64,000 nucleotides of DNA from positions 17,657,902-17,721,901 of the forward strand of contig CM055076.1 in the NCBI GenBank assembly GCA_029204045.2, given 5' to 3'. The stretch comes from Tillandsia leiboldiana. Its lineage: Eukaryota; Streptophyta; Magnoliopsida; Poales; Bromeliaceae. Below, in pieces: positions 34,918-44,800 of this stretch (its first letter is position 1; the number at the start of each line of letters is the position of its first letter). Position numbers and translations under genes: made by a program. Under the pieces are notes generated by a model. The model made no database searches. It was not told the origin of the DNA and saw only the letters and a list, made by a program, of their open reading frames with translations.

Positions 34918-35450
34918 TAAGAGGACGAGGACAAGGTTGACTAGCACGAGAATGACAGATTTCAGCTCAAAGTCGACAAAAGAGTTATGAGAATAAACGT
35001 CGGCGCGATTTGGAATTTCAAATAGGAGACCATGTCTTTCTAAAAGTATCACCAACTCGAGGAGTCAAGAGATTTGGCATCGGGGAAAAGTTAAGTTCCC
35101 GATTTATTGGACCCTTTGAGATTATGGAGCGTATCGGCCCGGTGGCGTATCGACTTGCTCTACTGCCTAACCTATCGGGAGTGCATAATGTGTTTCATGT
35201 TTCGACGCTCCGGAAGTATGTTTTTGATCCATCTCATGTGGTGGACTTTGCCCCGTTGGAGCTACAAGAAGATTTGAGCTTTGAGGAGCATTCGGTGCGG
35301 ATTTTGGCCCGGGAGGTGAAGAAGCTTTGGAATCGCGAGATACCTTATGTGAAGGTACTTTGGAGCAACCACGAGGAGCGCGAGGCTACTTGGGAATTGG
35401 AGAGTGCGCTTCAAGAGCGTTCTCCTCATCTCTTTCAGCCGAAGACTTGA
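34918..35450 (+). pseudogene. pol: Chromovirus integrase C-terminus with chromodomain
   Basis: Past the PIF element the frame continues with two TGA stops where CGA is likely (34938-34955). It then runs open as SAQSRQKSYENKRRRDLEF, GDHVFLKVSPTRGVKRFG, GPVAYRLALLP and VFHVSTLRKYVFDPSHVV. It ends in a chromodomain-like tail (VKVLWSNH and EATWELE) and a TGA at 35450. This tail is typical of chromovirus integrases, which use it to choose chromatin targets. Confidence 0.88.
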
Positions 35451-35501
35451 GGTACTTGACTTCTAGTTTCGCGGACGAAACTCCCTTTTAGAAGGGGAGA
35501 A

Positions 35502-35985
35502 TGTAGTACACTGAACTTTAGCAAATTGTGTAGTTCTAGTGTGCGGAGGGGTTTAGGATACCTTTCGGATGTTTTGGTAAGCTTCCGGAAGATTCTAGAA
35601 GGTTTTCGGAGAGTTTGGGCGTGAATTGAAAATTTTCGAAAAAATCTGAAAATTTGAAGTTTTGGCTTGCGGGTCTGGACCTTGGGGAGAAGGTCTAGAC
35701 CTTCCGCGCGAAATTTGGGATTCTAGCTTCAGGGTTCGGACCTTTTGGGAAAAAGTCTGAACCTTTGTCGCAAAGCTGAGGGGGACCCTACGGGGTCCGA
35801 ATTTTTTTGGGAAGGTCGGGACCTTTTCGATCTGAACAACCCAGTGAGAAATGTAATTTCATTTCTTGCAGGGGGCTTTGAAAATTTTGTTACAATAGGG
35901 GTTTTTAACCCTCTTCTCCTCTACTTCTCCTCTCATTTGGAGAGTGCAAGAGAGAGTGAGAGAGAGAGAGAGCTTGAGATGTTTG
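35502..35985 (+). mobile_element. 3' LTR of chromovirus, truncated
   Basis: It starts TGTAGTACACTG (35502) after a polypurine tract (AGAAGGGGAGAA). It has GGTC[C/T]GGACC-like repeats (35680-35830) and GA-rich sequence (35940-35975). The right end is not a clean LTR end. SIRE-type sequence begins around 35986. Confidence 0.7.
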
Positions 35986-35998
35986 AATGAAAAATGCT

Positions 35999-36979
35999 CA
36001 AAGAGCCACTCCCTAAATATATTGACTAGATAATATTATTTGACTTACTAGGGATTTCAAACATCTATCGATCTTGGTGCTTCATTTTCTTTGCTCAATT
36101 GATGATTTGATAAATTCATTACTCATTAGAACGTGACTGATGTTTTGAACTTGCTCAATTTTAGAGGTTATAAAGTTTATAAATTTTCGTTTCTTTACTT
36201 GAGATATTTTGATAAATTTCTCATAATCTTTTTTTTTTTTTTTATATGAAACGATATTTTTTGTATAAAGTCGATATGCAAGAATGCTTACATATTTTTT
36301 CTGGATTTTCTAAATTTTCTATGGATTTTTCTGAAGAAAAAGTTGCGGGCAGTCCGGACTGGATGAATCAGTACGGATCCCGAACGATGGGATTCTCTGC
36401 ACTTAGCCGATCCGGACTGACTTCTTATTCCGATCCGGACCGCGGATAGGGTTTATATCAAAACGAAGGGTTTTCGATTTCTTATTCACTCTAAGTTTTC
36501 ATTTTTGGTTTCCTGAGTTTCTCTCTCTAGAACATAGGAGCTTTTGGATCTTTTCTCACTTCATTTCACTCGATCCAAGTAAGTATTTTGATCAAATCTC
36601 GGATATTCACAGTTTTTGCTTGTGTTCGTCAAAACGTGATATATTTCATGCTACAATTTCAATTTTGCACGGTTTTTGATCAAATTTGTTTTGAAATCTG
36701 ACCTCTGGATGCCTAAGAAACCTTGCTATGATTGTTTGTTACATTTTAAACGGATTTTGGGGCTTTGATTTCTGAAATTTCGGTTTTATGGCATATTTTT
36801 GGAATTTTCAAAAATCATGGAATTGATATTTTAAAAATTCCTTTTTCAAAATTGTCTTGGTTCCTAGGCTCAATACATGTTAAGAATTGTTTAGGTATTT
36901 TTTTCAAATTTTTGAAATTAAACAATTTTTTCATGTTCTTGAGGTTCTGCCCACAGGAGATCTTTCCAAACTTTGCAAA
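35999..36979 (+). promoter_or_regulatory. Leader of extra ORF: repeats, TATA-like box and candidate intron
   Basis: It is colinear with the minus-strand copy at 13870-14797. TCCGGAC repeats lie at 36350-36450, then GGGTTTATATCAAAAC (36459-36474) as the TATA-like box. The donor is CAAGTAAGTATTTT (near 36580) and the acceptor TTCTGCCCACAG (near 36957). The ATG follows at 36980. Confidence 0.5.
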
Positions 36980-38478
36980 ATGGCTCTTGAATGGGTAATA
37001 GTTTTCATCTCTACTCTTGTGAGCACAAGGATTTCAAACAAACTATAAAGGGCAAGAAAGGATCAGAAAGAAGGGGAATGTATTCCTCTGGATGAATCCA
37101 AAACTGACTCTGAAGACTGGAAGAAGACAGTTGAAGGAGCACAACAAATTGCAGCGGCAAAGGTGTCAGCCTCTTCAAAGGGAAAAGCTTCAGCTTCAAC
37201 AAAAGCGAAGACACCTCCTACTGCAGCCGAAAAAGGGAAAGCCCCTATGCAATCTACTTCAACAAAGAAAATGAGTGTTGCTAGAAAACGAACTCGAGCG
37301 GGAGGAATCCAAATAGAGGAGCCACTTGCTACTGAACCACCTCCAGAAGAGTTTGTAAATATCAGCTCAGATAGAATGAAAGCATTTGAGAACAGAGAAT
37401 GCATTGGCGAGAGACACGTTAATGTTGAAAACTTGCGAGATAGATCGACAGCTTTTGGACATCTTTTTGATAAAATCGGCCTATCTCCGATTTGCAAGTT
37501 CCCAGAAACGACAGGTTATTGTGTTCACCTTGTCAGAACTTTTTATCAGTGTGCTAACAAGCTTCAGGACAATGAAGGCGGACCAATGGAGTTTCGAACA
37601 ACGGTCCGGAACACTCATTTGACAATAACTCCACAATTAATTGGAGAAGTGATTGGAATGAAGGCTCAACTGATAGAACTCACTATATGAAGGGTCAGAT
37701 CTTGACCACTACTGTTTGGAGAACAGTAGTTGATGGAATTTGCATGCCCGACACTAGTTCAACCGAGAATTCAATATTTTCAAAGGAACTTCGACCTGAG
37801 TATCGGTTCTTGAATTTTATTGTATGTTACAATATCTTACCAAACATGCAAACCAAAGTCCTAAGATGTGATCGAATGTTATTTTTGTATCTTTTGGGAC
37901 ATCCATCTGCCGCGGAGGACTTGAATATTAATATTCCATACATCATCTGGAATAGGATGGCTCGCTACGTGGAACATCCTCATCAAACGGAGCGACTACC
38001 ATTCCCAATGATCATTATGCGAATCCTAAGGAAATTTGGCATCGATATTCGCTCATCAAGCTATATGCATAGTTTGGGAACCATTAATGACTCAACAGTT
38101 GTAAAGTCACTCCCCAAGAAACCAGATGACACCCCAACACCTCCTCGTGGCAAGAGATATGCAGGAACAACAACAACAGCAGCAACAGCAACAACAGCAG
38201 CAGTAAGAACACAACCAGCAGCAACAGCTTCAGGTCTTGGACCTTTTGAGACCTCAGAGGATGAAGCCTCTGTCACATCCATTTATCGGGAGCAACAACG
38301 CTTATCTTTAGAATAAGAAAGGATTTCCATTGAACAAGGTCGGATTTCTTCAGACCTTCAACGAATCACCACCACCCAACTGGAATTGAAGAAGAAATAT
38401 AAATCTTTGACCAAGCTGGTAAAGAAGATTTTCGCAAAGTTGGGTTGTAGTAGTTCTGAGGATTCCGACTCTGAATAA
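36980..38478 (+). pseudogene. SIRE-like extra ORF (Transposase_32-like domain)
   Basis: The ATG is at 36980. MALEWVIVFISTLVSTR forms a hydrophobic start. A Ser/Ala/Lys-rich basic linker follows (37160-37290), then ARKRTRAGGIQIEEPLA. The folded domain has CKFPETTGYCVHLVRTFY, LIGEVIGM, NFIVCYNILPNMQ, MLFLYLLGHP, RLPFPMIIMRIL and GIDIRSSSY. After it come a Thr/Ala repeat encoded by CAA/CAG triplets (38165-38230), an acidic patch (ETSEDEASV), a coiled-coil tail and the acidic end SSSEDSDSE. Breaks are TAA at 37046-37048, a frameshift near 37660 and TAA at 38314-38316. The domain order matches the minus-strand copy. The product's role is unknown; it occupies the position of the envelope-like ORF of SIRE elements. 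Confidence 0.78.
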
Positions 38479-38488
38479 ACATGGATGA

Positions 38489-38523
<35 letters not shown>

Positions 38524-39158
38524 CTTTTCTCTAACAGTTTCTCTTTTGCAGGTTTTTCATTTTGCTTACATTTTTTTTGCAAATTTAACCCTCCTTTCAT
38601 TTTGGCTTGTTTAAGTGACAAAAAAGGGGAGAGAAAACTGAAAACTGAGAATGAGGGGAACAAGAAACTTTTGATGACTACCTAACTATTCTACTAACTA
38701 TTTGGAGTTGTAATATTCTAACTTTTACCAAGTTGGTAGACAGAACATGAACAAGTGACGGGTAGGTATGAACATTTGAAACTTTTTGAATCTGAACTAT
38801 GACATTTGAAATTCTATTGATATATGATGATATGTGAACCTTGATTGTCTATTTTCATATATATCTGATAATTAATGTCATAAGTTAAATGAATGTAAAC
38901 TCTCTGATTGCTTATTGACTTATTAAATTCTTGAGGTATTTGATGATTTCTTTTGTCAAGAATTTTATTTTGCAGAGAGATCAAGATTTGAAGACTCCTG
39001 GTTATGTCTAAGTCTAGAGTTTGTTTTAGGAGTTAAATCTTGTATTTATTTTGGATCGTTCATGCATATTTTTGTTGTATGGTGATAGCAACAAAAATTA
39101 TTTTTATTTATTTTAAGTGGATTACATGTTTTGTCATGAAACCGCCAAATGGGGAGAT
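38479..39158 (+). other. 3' untranslated region and polypurine tracts
   Basis: A T-run of about 33 lies at 38491-38523. A first purine tract GACAAAAAAGGGGAGAG lies near 38617. The final one (AAATGGGGAGAT, 39147-39158) sits against the LTR. No coding. Confidence 0.75.
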
Positions 39159-40363
39159 TGTTGAGGATGTTTGTATTGGCGTATTTCGTGAAGTGTTTTG
39201 AGTCTTGAAGATTGAAGTTGAAGAATTGTCGATCACATACTCAAGAATGGATTCAAAATGATAAGGTACATTAAATTAAATATTTTTGATGATTTGAATA
39301 CATTCTTATAGTTTAGAAACACTTGGAATAATTTTCATTGCATAAAAATAAAAAACTGGACACTTTATATGTTTAGGATTCGAATCAGCCACATCCAGTC
39401 CGGACCCCGAACATGGTTTGGTTCATGCGAAATTCCAGTACGGATCAACCTCTATCCAGTCCGGACCCGAACGTTGTTTTTGATAAATCACATGAATCAG
39501 TCCGGATCGGGAAATTCTAGTATGGACCCCGAACCTTTTTTTAGGAAATTTTCTGGAAAAAAGACGACAGTTCGGATCAGCCAAAATCCAGTCCGGACCG
39601 CCGTGCGGGAAAAATTATGTTAAGGTTGTTTTTTATTCTTATCTCTTTCCAAAACATTTCTAACCTATAAATAGATCCTAATATCATCTTTTAGGATATC
39701 CCAAAAAGGGATCAAAGGTAAGAAAAAGGTAATCCACGTATAGAGAAAAAAAGGTAAACACCGTTTTATTTTAGGTTTTCTTTCTCCATATTTCTCTATT
39801 TGATTCGAGGTTTTTTCAATCTCTTTTCTTTCGAAGAATCAAATCGATGAATACTTAGATGGTGTTTCCTAGTCTATCTATGTTGATCTAAATATTCAAA
39901 TATCATCACCACCAATAAACAAAACAATGATTTCCGAAAGGAACATCGGCGCGTGGATTTGCGTGGCCTTGTGGATTCAAAGTGCTATCGCTTTCGTGGA
40001 TTCGAAGCGAGGTGCGTTCGTGTGATCGATTCGTTCCAAAATTGGTGAAGACCGTGGATTCGGTTGGTCTTTGTGGATTCGAAGTTGGACGCAAATCGTG
40101 TGATCGAGGTGCGTTGTGGACTGCAGAGAAGATCTACTCGGAGCGTATGGCAAAGGTTGAGTCGTAGTGGATTTCACGTGTGATCGGTCCCGTGGTTTTT
40201 TACTCCTGTGACGGAGTTTTTCATGTAAAATCTTGCGTATATTTTTTTATTTTCCGCATTGGGTTATTTTTACGCAAAAATTTCTGAGTTTTATTGTTTA
40301 CACCTATTCACCCCACCTCTATGTGGTTTTCCCCTATTTAGATCCATTATCCCATGACCCACA
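39159..40363 (+). mobile_element. 3' LTR of second SIRE-like element
   Basis: It starts TGTTGAGGATG (39159) after the polypurine tract and ends CCATGACCCACA (40363). TCCGGAC repeats lie at 39370-39600, the TATA box CCTATAAATAGATCC at 39664-39678, and the GACGGAGTTTTTCATG leader region near 40210. It is homologous to 23350-24352. Confidence 0.88.
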
Positions 40364-40844
40364 TCTTGGACTCTTAATCATTTCTCTTTCATTCATTTAA
40401 CTCAAATTGAAGTTAAAGTGTTTGTCCATTTTCCTAGACACCCTATGACCCACTCTAGGGTTATATTTGTTTGACTCTTTAACCTTGTGATCACCTATAC
40501 TTGTCCTTAGAGTTTGACTCTAAGTTAAATACTCTACTATCTGTTTAACTCTTTAACTTTGTGGTCACACATCCTTTTTCCTTAGAGTTTGACTCTAAGT
40601 TAAATACTCTAGCATACAATCTTACTTAATTTGTAACATATGCCACTCGTCCTCTTCCTAGAGTTAATGCCACACATTATATACCCTTACTCTAGGTTTT
40701 CTCCTAGTTTTCATATTCATGCATACAGTTCGACGCAGTTTTCTCCTAAGTCATATGTCCTTTCTGCACTTTTTCTAAGTTCAGTTACATAAATCTCTAG
40801 GGTTATACCCTAACATGATCGCCATCAGAATTTAATCTCTAGCT

Positions 40845-41365
40845 TTTACGCATGCAAATATTACTATTATTTTCATAAAATAACATTTGTCATTTACGCA
40901 TGCAAATATAATCTGTATTTGACAAATCAAAAAAGTCCCTTTCCTCTATGTTCCTTTAAACATGCAAATTTATCCCCTATTTTAGATAAATTCAAAAATT
41001 GCACTTTTCATCTGTGTTCATCTACACATGCAAATTTATCACCTAATCTAGGTAAATCATCAATTTGCACTTTTTCTCTAAGTCATTTATACATGCAAAT
41101 TTATCACCTATATTTGACAATTAGAAAATTCCACTATTCTCTATGTCCATTTACACATACAAAATTTTCACCTATATTTGGCAATTAGAAAATTTAACTA
41201 TTCTCTATGTCCATTTACACATGCAAATTTATCACCTATATTTGGCAATTAGAAAATTCCACTATTCTCTATATCCATTTACACATGCAAATTTACCACC
41301 TATATTTGGCAATTAGAAAATTCCACTATTCTCTATGTCCAACTACACATGCAAATTTATCATCT
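40845..41365. repeat. 66-bp tandem repeat, about eight units
   Basis: Units contain CACATGCAAATTTATCACC and GGCAATTAGAAAATTCC. The middle units are nearly identical and the edges decay. Spacing is 66 bp at 41155, 41221 and 41287. Confidence 0.88.
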
Positions 41366-41549
41366 ATTTAGATAAATTAAAATTGCGTCACTCCCCTACA
41401 CTAGCATGCTACTACAGTGCTTCTAAAATCAAAAGCAGAGGAAAAGAGGAGAGATCACCCTTTTTCGGTAAAATCCCCCACTGTGTGTCGCCCCCAATTG
41501 CTTATAGACACTTGTAATTGGTCTCCCCGCGATTTTTCTCGTCCCTTCA

Positions 41550-41705
41550 AGGTTGCGCGTAAAATGGTGCACATCAACCAGTTTGCACGCAAAATGGTGC
41601 ACGTCTTCTAAGTCTGCACGCAAAACGATGCGTGTTTTCCATGTTTGCACACAAAACGGTGCACGCCTTCGGAGCCTACACGCAAAACGATGCACGCCCT
41701 GAAAT
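41550..41705. repeat. ~30-bp tandem repeat, five units
   Basis: Units of the form TTTGCACGCAAAATGGTGCA with varying tails. Each has a short inverted core (TGCAC / GTGCA). Confidence 0.85.
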
Positions 41706-42404
41706 GCCCGGAGGTACTTCGCGCAGCAAAACGGCACAGTCACAGGCGTCCCTAACAGGTAAAAGGCATGGCGTTCAAATTCGAAACTCCAAAGGGAAAA
41801 ATCCCAAAACTGTTCCGAAAAACACCGCAAAATAACAACGGAACCTACCTCGACATCGACGCGCCGTCCAACGCGCGAAAGTGCGTCCGTCCGGCTCCTT
41901 GGAACACCTCGCGCGCGCACCACAGGGTCACCGGCGTGCTCGCGGTACCCCAAAACCTCCCCCACGAAATCCCCTCTCCCCCCCTTGCACGCTCGGTTGG
42001 AGCAAAATATATAGAAAAGAGGAGAAATGGGGGATTTCGGGCTTTTATAGCCGAAAAAGCGGCAACTTTCGGGCGCCCGAAACTCAGTCGGGTTGCCAGC
42101 AAGGAACGCCCGCGCGTCCACATCATCCACGGCGGCCAATAAGAGGCTGCCACGTGTCCCCGCTCCGCTCATCGCGTCAACGCGCGCGTCAGCGTCGCGA
42201 CGCGCGTCGCGAATCGCGTCGTGTCGCGTCGGGCGTCGTGTCGCGCGTCGCGTCGGGCGTCGCGTCGCGCTGACCGGCCAATCGGGGCTCGCCACGTGGC
42301 ACCCTCGCTGACACAGCGCCAGTGGCCGCGCGTCTTCCCAACGCGCGCCAGCTCGCCTCGGTCGCTGCGACGAATAGGGCGCCGCCACGTGGCGCCCTCC
42401 ACCT

Positions 42405-42560
42405 GCCCCCTGCCCCATGCCTCGGGATCCGTGCCCGTACCTCGGGATTCATGCTCGTGCCTCGGGATTGGTGCCCAGCTGCCTTGAGATCCGTGCCCGT
42501 GCCTCGAGATTCGTGCCCACTGCCTTGGGATTTGTGCCCGTGCCTTGGGATTCGGGATCT
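42405..42560. repeat. ~22-bp GC-rich minisatellite
   Basis: Six to seven units of GTGCCTCGGGATTCGTGCCC with substitutions. Confidence 0.8.
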
Positions 42561-42815
42561 GCTACAGTAGATCCGGGCGCGCTTTACCCGAACTGGGCAG
42601 CTACAGTGAACTGGGTTCGCTATAGTGCAGCCCGGTTCGCTGCAGTGTAGAAAACGCGGCCTGCTACAGTATAAACCGGGCGCCCGAAAGTTCGGCCCAC
42701 TTCCGGGTTTCGCCCGTTTCGCCCGTTTTCATCTTTTTTCGTCCCGTCTTCGCCCGTTTTCGTCTCATTTGCGCTCAAATTTGACAGGGAGTCTCATTTG
42801 AGCGCAAACATAATT

Positions 42816-44800
42816 TGTCACTCCCGAGGCCCCCAGCAGAAGTCTACCCGACACGTGCACAGACCTGCCGCGTGCATAAGGTACTTCCCGGTACACACAA
42901 GGCGTCTACAACAACGAAGCGGGAAGAAAACACATCCTACTAGTAATCAGAGCATACGAACAACTAAACTAAATTTAAAAGAAGTAGAAGTAACAACTAA
43001 CCATATAAGATCTAACATAATAGATACAATAAAAGATCCTTCAAAAAGTACATCCTATAGTATAAGGTGGTCTCTCTATCAAAATATACAAAACACCTCT
43101 CACAACTAAAACAAAATGAAAGGTGCCCGGCGTCCACCTCGAGTGGCACGGATGAGGTGACTCTAGCTTATGCGCTACCCCTTTTCCATGGTCCCGAGAC
43201 TCACCCATTGTGGATGGCTTTGAAATAAAAACAACAAACCAATGGGTGTGAGAACTATCAAACAATAGTTCCTAGTGGGTAAGCCGCCGAGAGAAGAGAA
43301 ATACACCACTAGGTCAACTGAGGCATAGATAATATAACTACTGAAATTAAAAGCAAGAAAGTAAATAACTGAAATAAAGTAGCTCTACTACTAGCATGCC
43401 TCTATACTCAAATAAGAAAATAAACTTGTATGTAGCTACACTACTAGCATGAATGTCAAACTTCCATGAGTGCATCATCTAGGTTATGATGTTCAATGTC
43501 AAGTTTAATTAACTTTGTTCAACTCTCTTAAGAACTTTCATAAGGTAAAGTCTCAACTTGCGCCACACCTCATGATCCCGTGGTAGTCAATATCCTCACT
43601 CTTGAGATGAGCTTCCTTCACGGCATCCCAACCGGCATCCAATCCGGCACGGCGAGCATGATGTCGCGATGGCCAACTTCGAAGCGTTGGCTTGGAAGGA
43701 GCGACCCTACCAAGAATGTGTGAATGAGAAGAAACGACAAGCAAGCAAGGTCCCAATCATAGTGTCTAAAACACGGAATCTCAACTTCGACCTTTAGGTC
43801 GGGTATAATGTCATATATATATACAATAAGAACAATGCCTTTATTTGTAGAAAAGAGGTTATCATACATTAGATGTCATCAAGTCTCAAACATGGAATTC
43901 CACAAATTCCACTCGTACTATACAAGTTTAAAAGTTTTCTACTTGTATCTCATCTATACTAGATGGCACTACATATGATAATGTCCAAGTGTAAATGACC
44001 ACATGCATATCATATCCCAAAACTACCAAAACAAACATATACCTCTACTATATAGAGTATGAAATTTCTTACACATGAATGGGTCCAAATACATGTACAA
44101 AAATCATTATAAATCAAATGATGTATGTTTAATATAACAAGCAACCCTTAAAAAAGTCTAGAGAAGACATAGGGGGGGGAGTTCACTAATTTCGGTGAGG
44201 TTGAACCCACTGGATAATAGCCAAATTCTTATAGGAGTTCAAATCCAAGTAACCCACTTGTCTTCTTATGCCCTAAGACAAGTTCCCAAAGTGTCAAAAC
44301 ATTACTAGAAGCTCACCATGAAATTCCTTAAAAATCACAAGAAAAATAGGTGAAAATTATCTTAGACCAAGAAAAACTTGTTCAAGTTAGCAATCAAAGC
44401 AATAGAGTTTCAAATCCAACCTATAAGAGAGTTCTACACTCATCAATTTCACCCCAAAATCTCTAAATCAAAAAGGCCCAAAAATAAATCCTAGGTTTTG
44501 AGAAACAAGGTTTTCAACAAATATCCCACAAAAGATGAAAAAGAAAGATTTCTAGCCTTGCTTAAGCTCAAATCCCACCCTAAGAATGCAAAGGATGAGG
44601 TCTAAGGCTCCAAATCTCCTTCTTCTTCAAGCTCTAGCTTCCCTCCAAGTCCTAGGGTACAAGCTCCAATAGTAGAGAGAAGGAGAAAGAAGAAAACAAG
44701 GATTAGAGGGTGGTTGGAGAAGAAATCCCAAGAAAAAAGTAAGGAACTTACCTCCTCTTCACTCTCTTGCGCTCTCCAAATGAGAGGAAGAATAGGAGAA
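42816..44800 (-). mobile_element. Gypsy-type LTR piece adjoining the mitochondrial block
   Basis: The plus strand begins TGTCACTCCCGAGGCCCC (42816). It carries the hairpin block (43243-43313), a GAGCGACCCTACC site near 43700 (compare GAGCGACCCGCTC near 2645), and a donor-like site (minus strand GAGGTAAGTTCC near 44750). It ends in CTCTCCAAATGAGAGG near 44780, which is also present reversed in the chromovirus LTR (35935-35950). The LTR part with the GC-rich promoter is missing, so it is truncated where mitochondrial-type DNA begins. That boundary is approximate. Confidence 0.6.
43243..43313 (-). other. Conserved two-stem hairpin block, copy 5
   Basis: The first stem is GAACTAT with ATAGTTC; the C-G pair of copy 1 is T-A here. 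The second is CTAGTGG with CCACTAG, extended and changed on both sides relative to the other copies. Confidence 0.55.

Larger units (their letters stand above)
29250..35985 (+). mobile_element. Chromovirus-type Ty3/gypsy element, internally deleted and split
   Basis: The 5' LTR remnant (29250-29403) matches the start of the 3' LTR (35502 onward) for about 150 bp and then jumps straight into pol. The rest of the 5' LTR, PBS, gag, protease and most of RT are deleted. Pol pieces are at 29404-29496, 32388-33918 and 34918-35450. It is split by a solo LTR and a PIF/Harbinger-like element. A C-terminal chromodomain-like region marks it as a chromovirus. The candidate left TSD is ATGAT. Confidence 0.85.
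35986..40363 (+). mobile_element. 3' half of a second SIRE-like element
   Basis: It begins CTCAAAGAGCCACTCCC, the same point in the pol-to-extra-ORF spacer seen near 17630 and 62430. It contains leader, candidate intron, extra ORF, 3' untranslated region, polypurine tract and 3' LTR. Gag and pol are absent. Confidence 0.8.
40364..42810 (-). mobile_element. Gypsy-type LTR piece, truncated
   Basis: The plus-strand order matches the other minus-strand LTRs: GATCACCC site near 41453, donor-like site (minus strand CGAGGTAGGTTCCG near 41850), TATA-like ATATATAG near 42010, GGGCGCCCGAAA motifs, a GC-rich block (42080-42420), and CGCCCGTTTCGCCCG ending in CAAACA at 42810. Its LTR 3' part is missing at the left. 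It carries the tandem repeats listed separately. Confidence 0.6.

Noticed and set aside
40845..41705. CRISPR-like repeats
   Set aside because: Units are head-to-tail without unique spacers, in a plant nuclear LTR.
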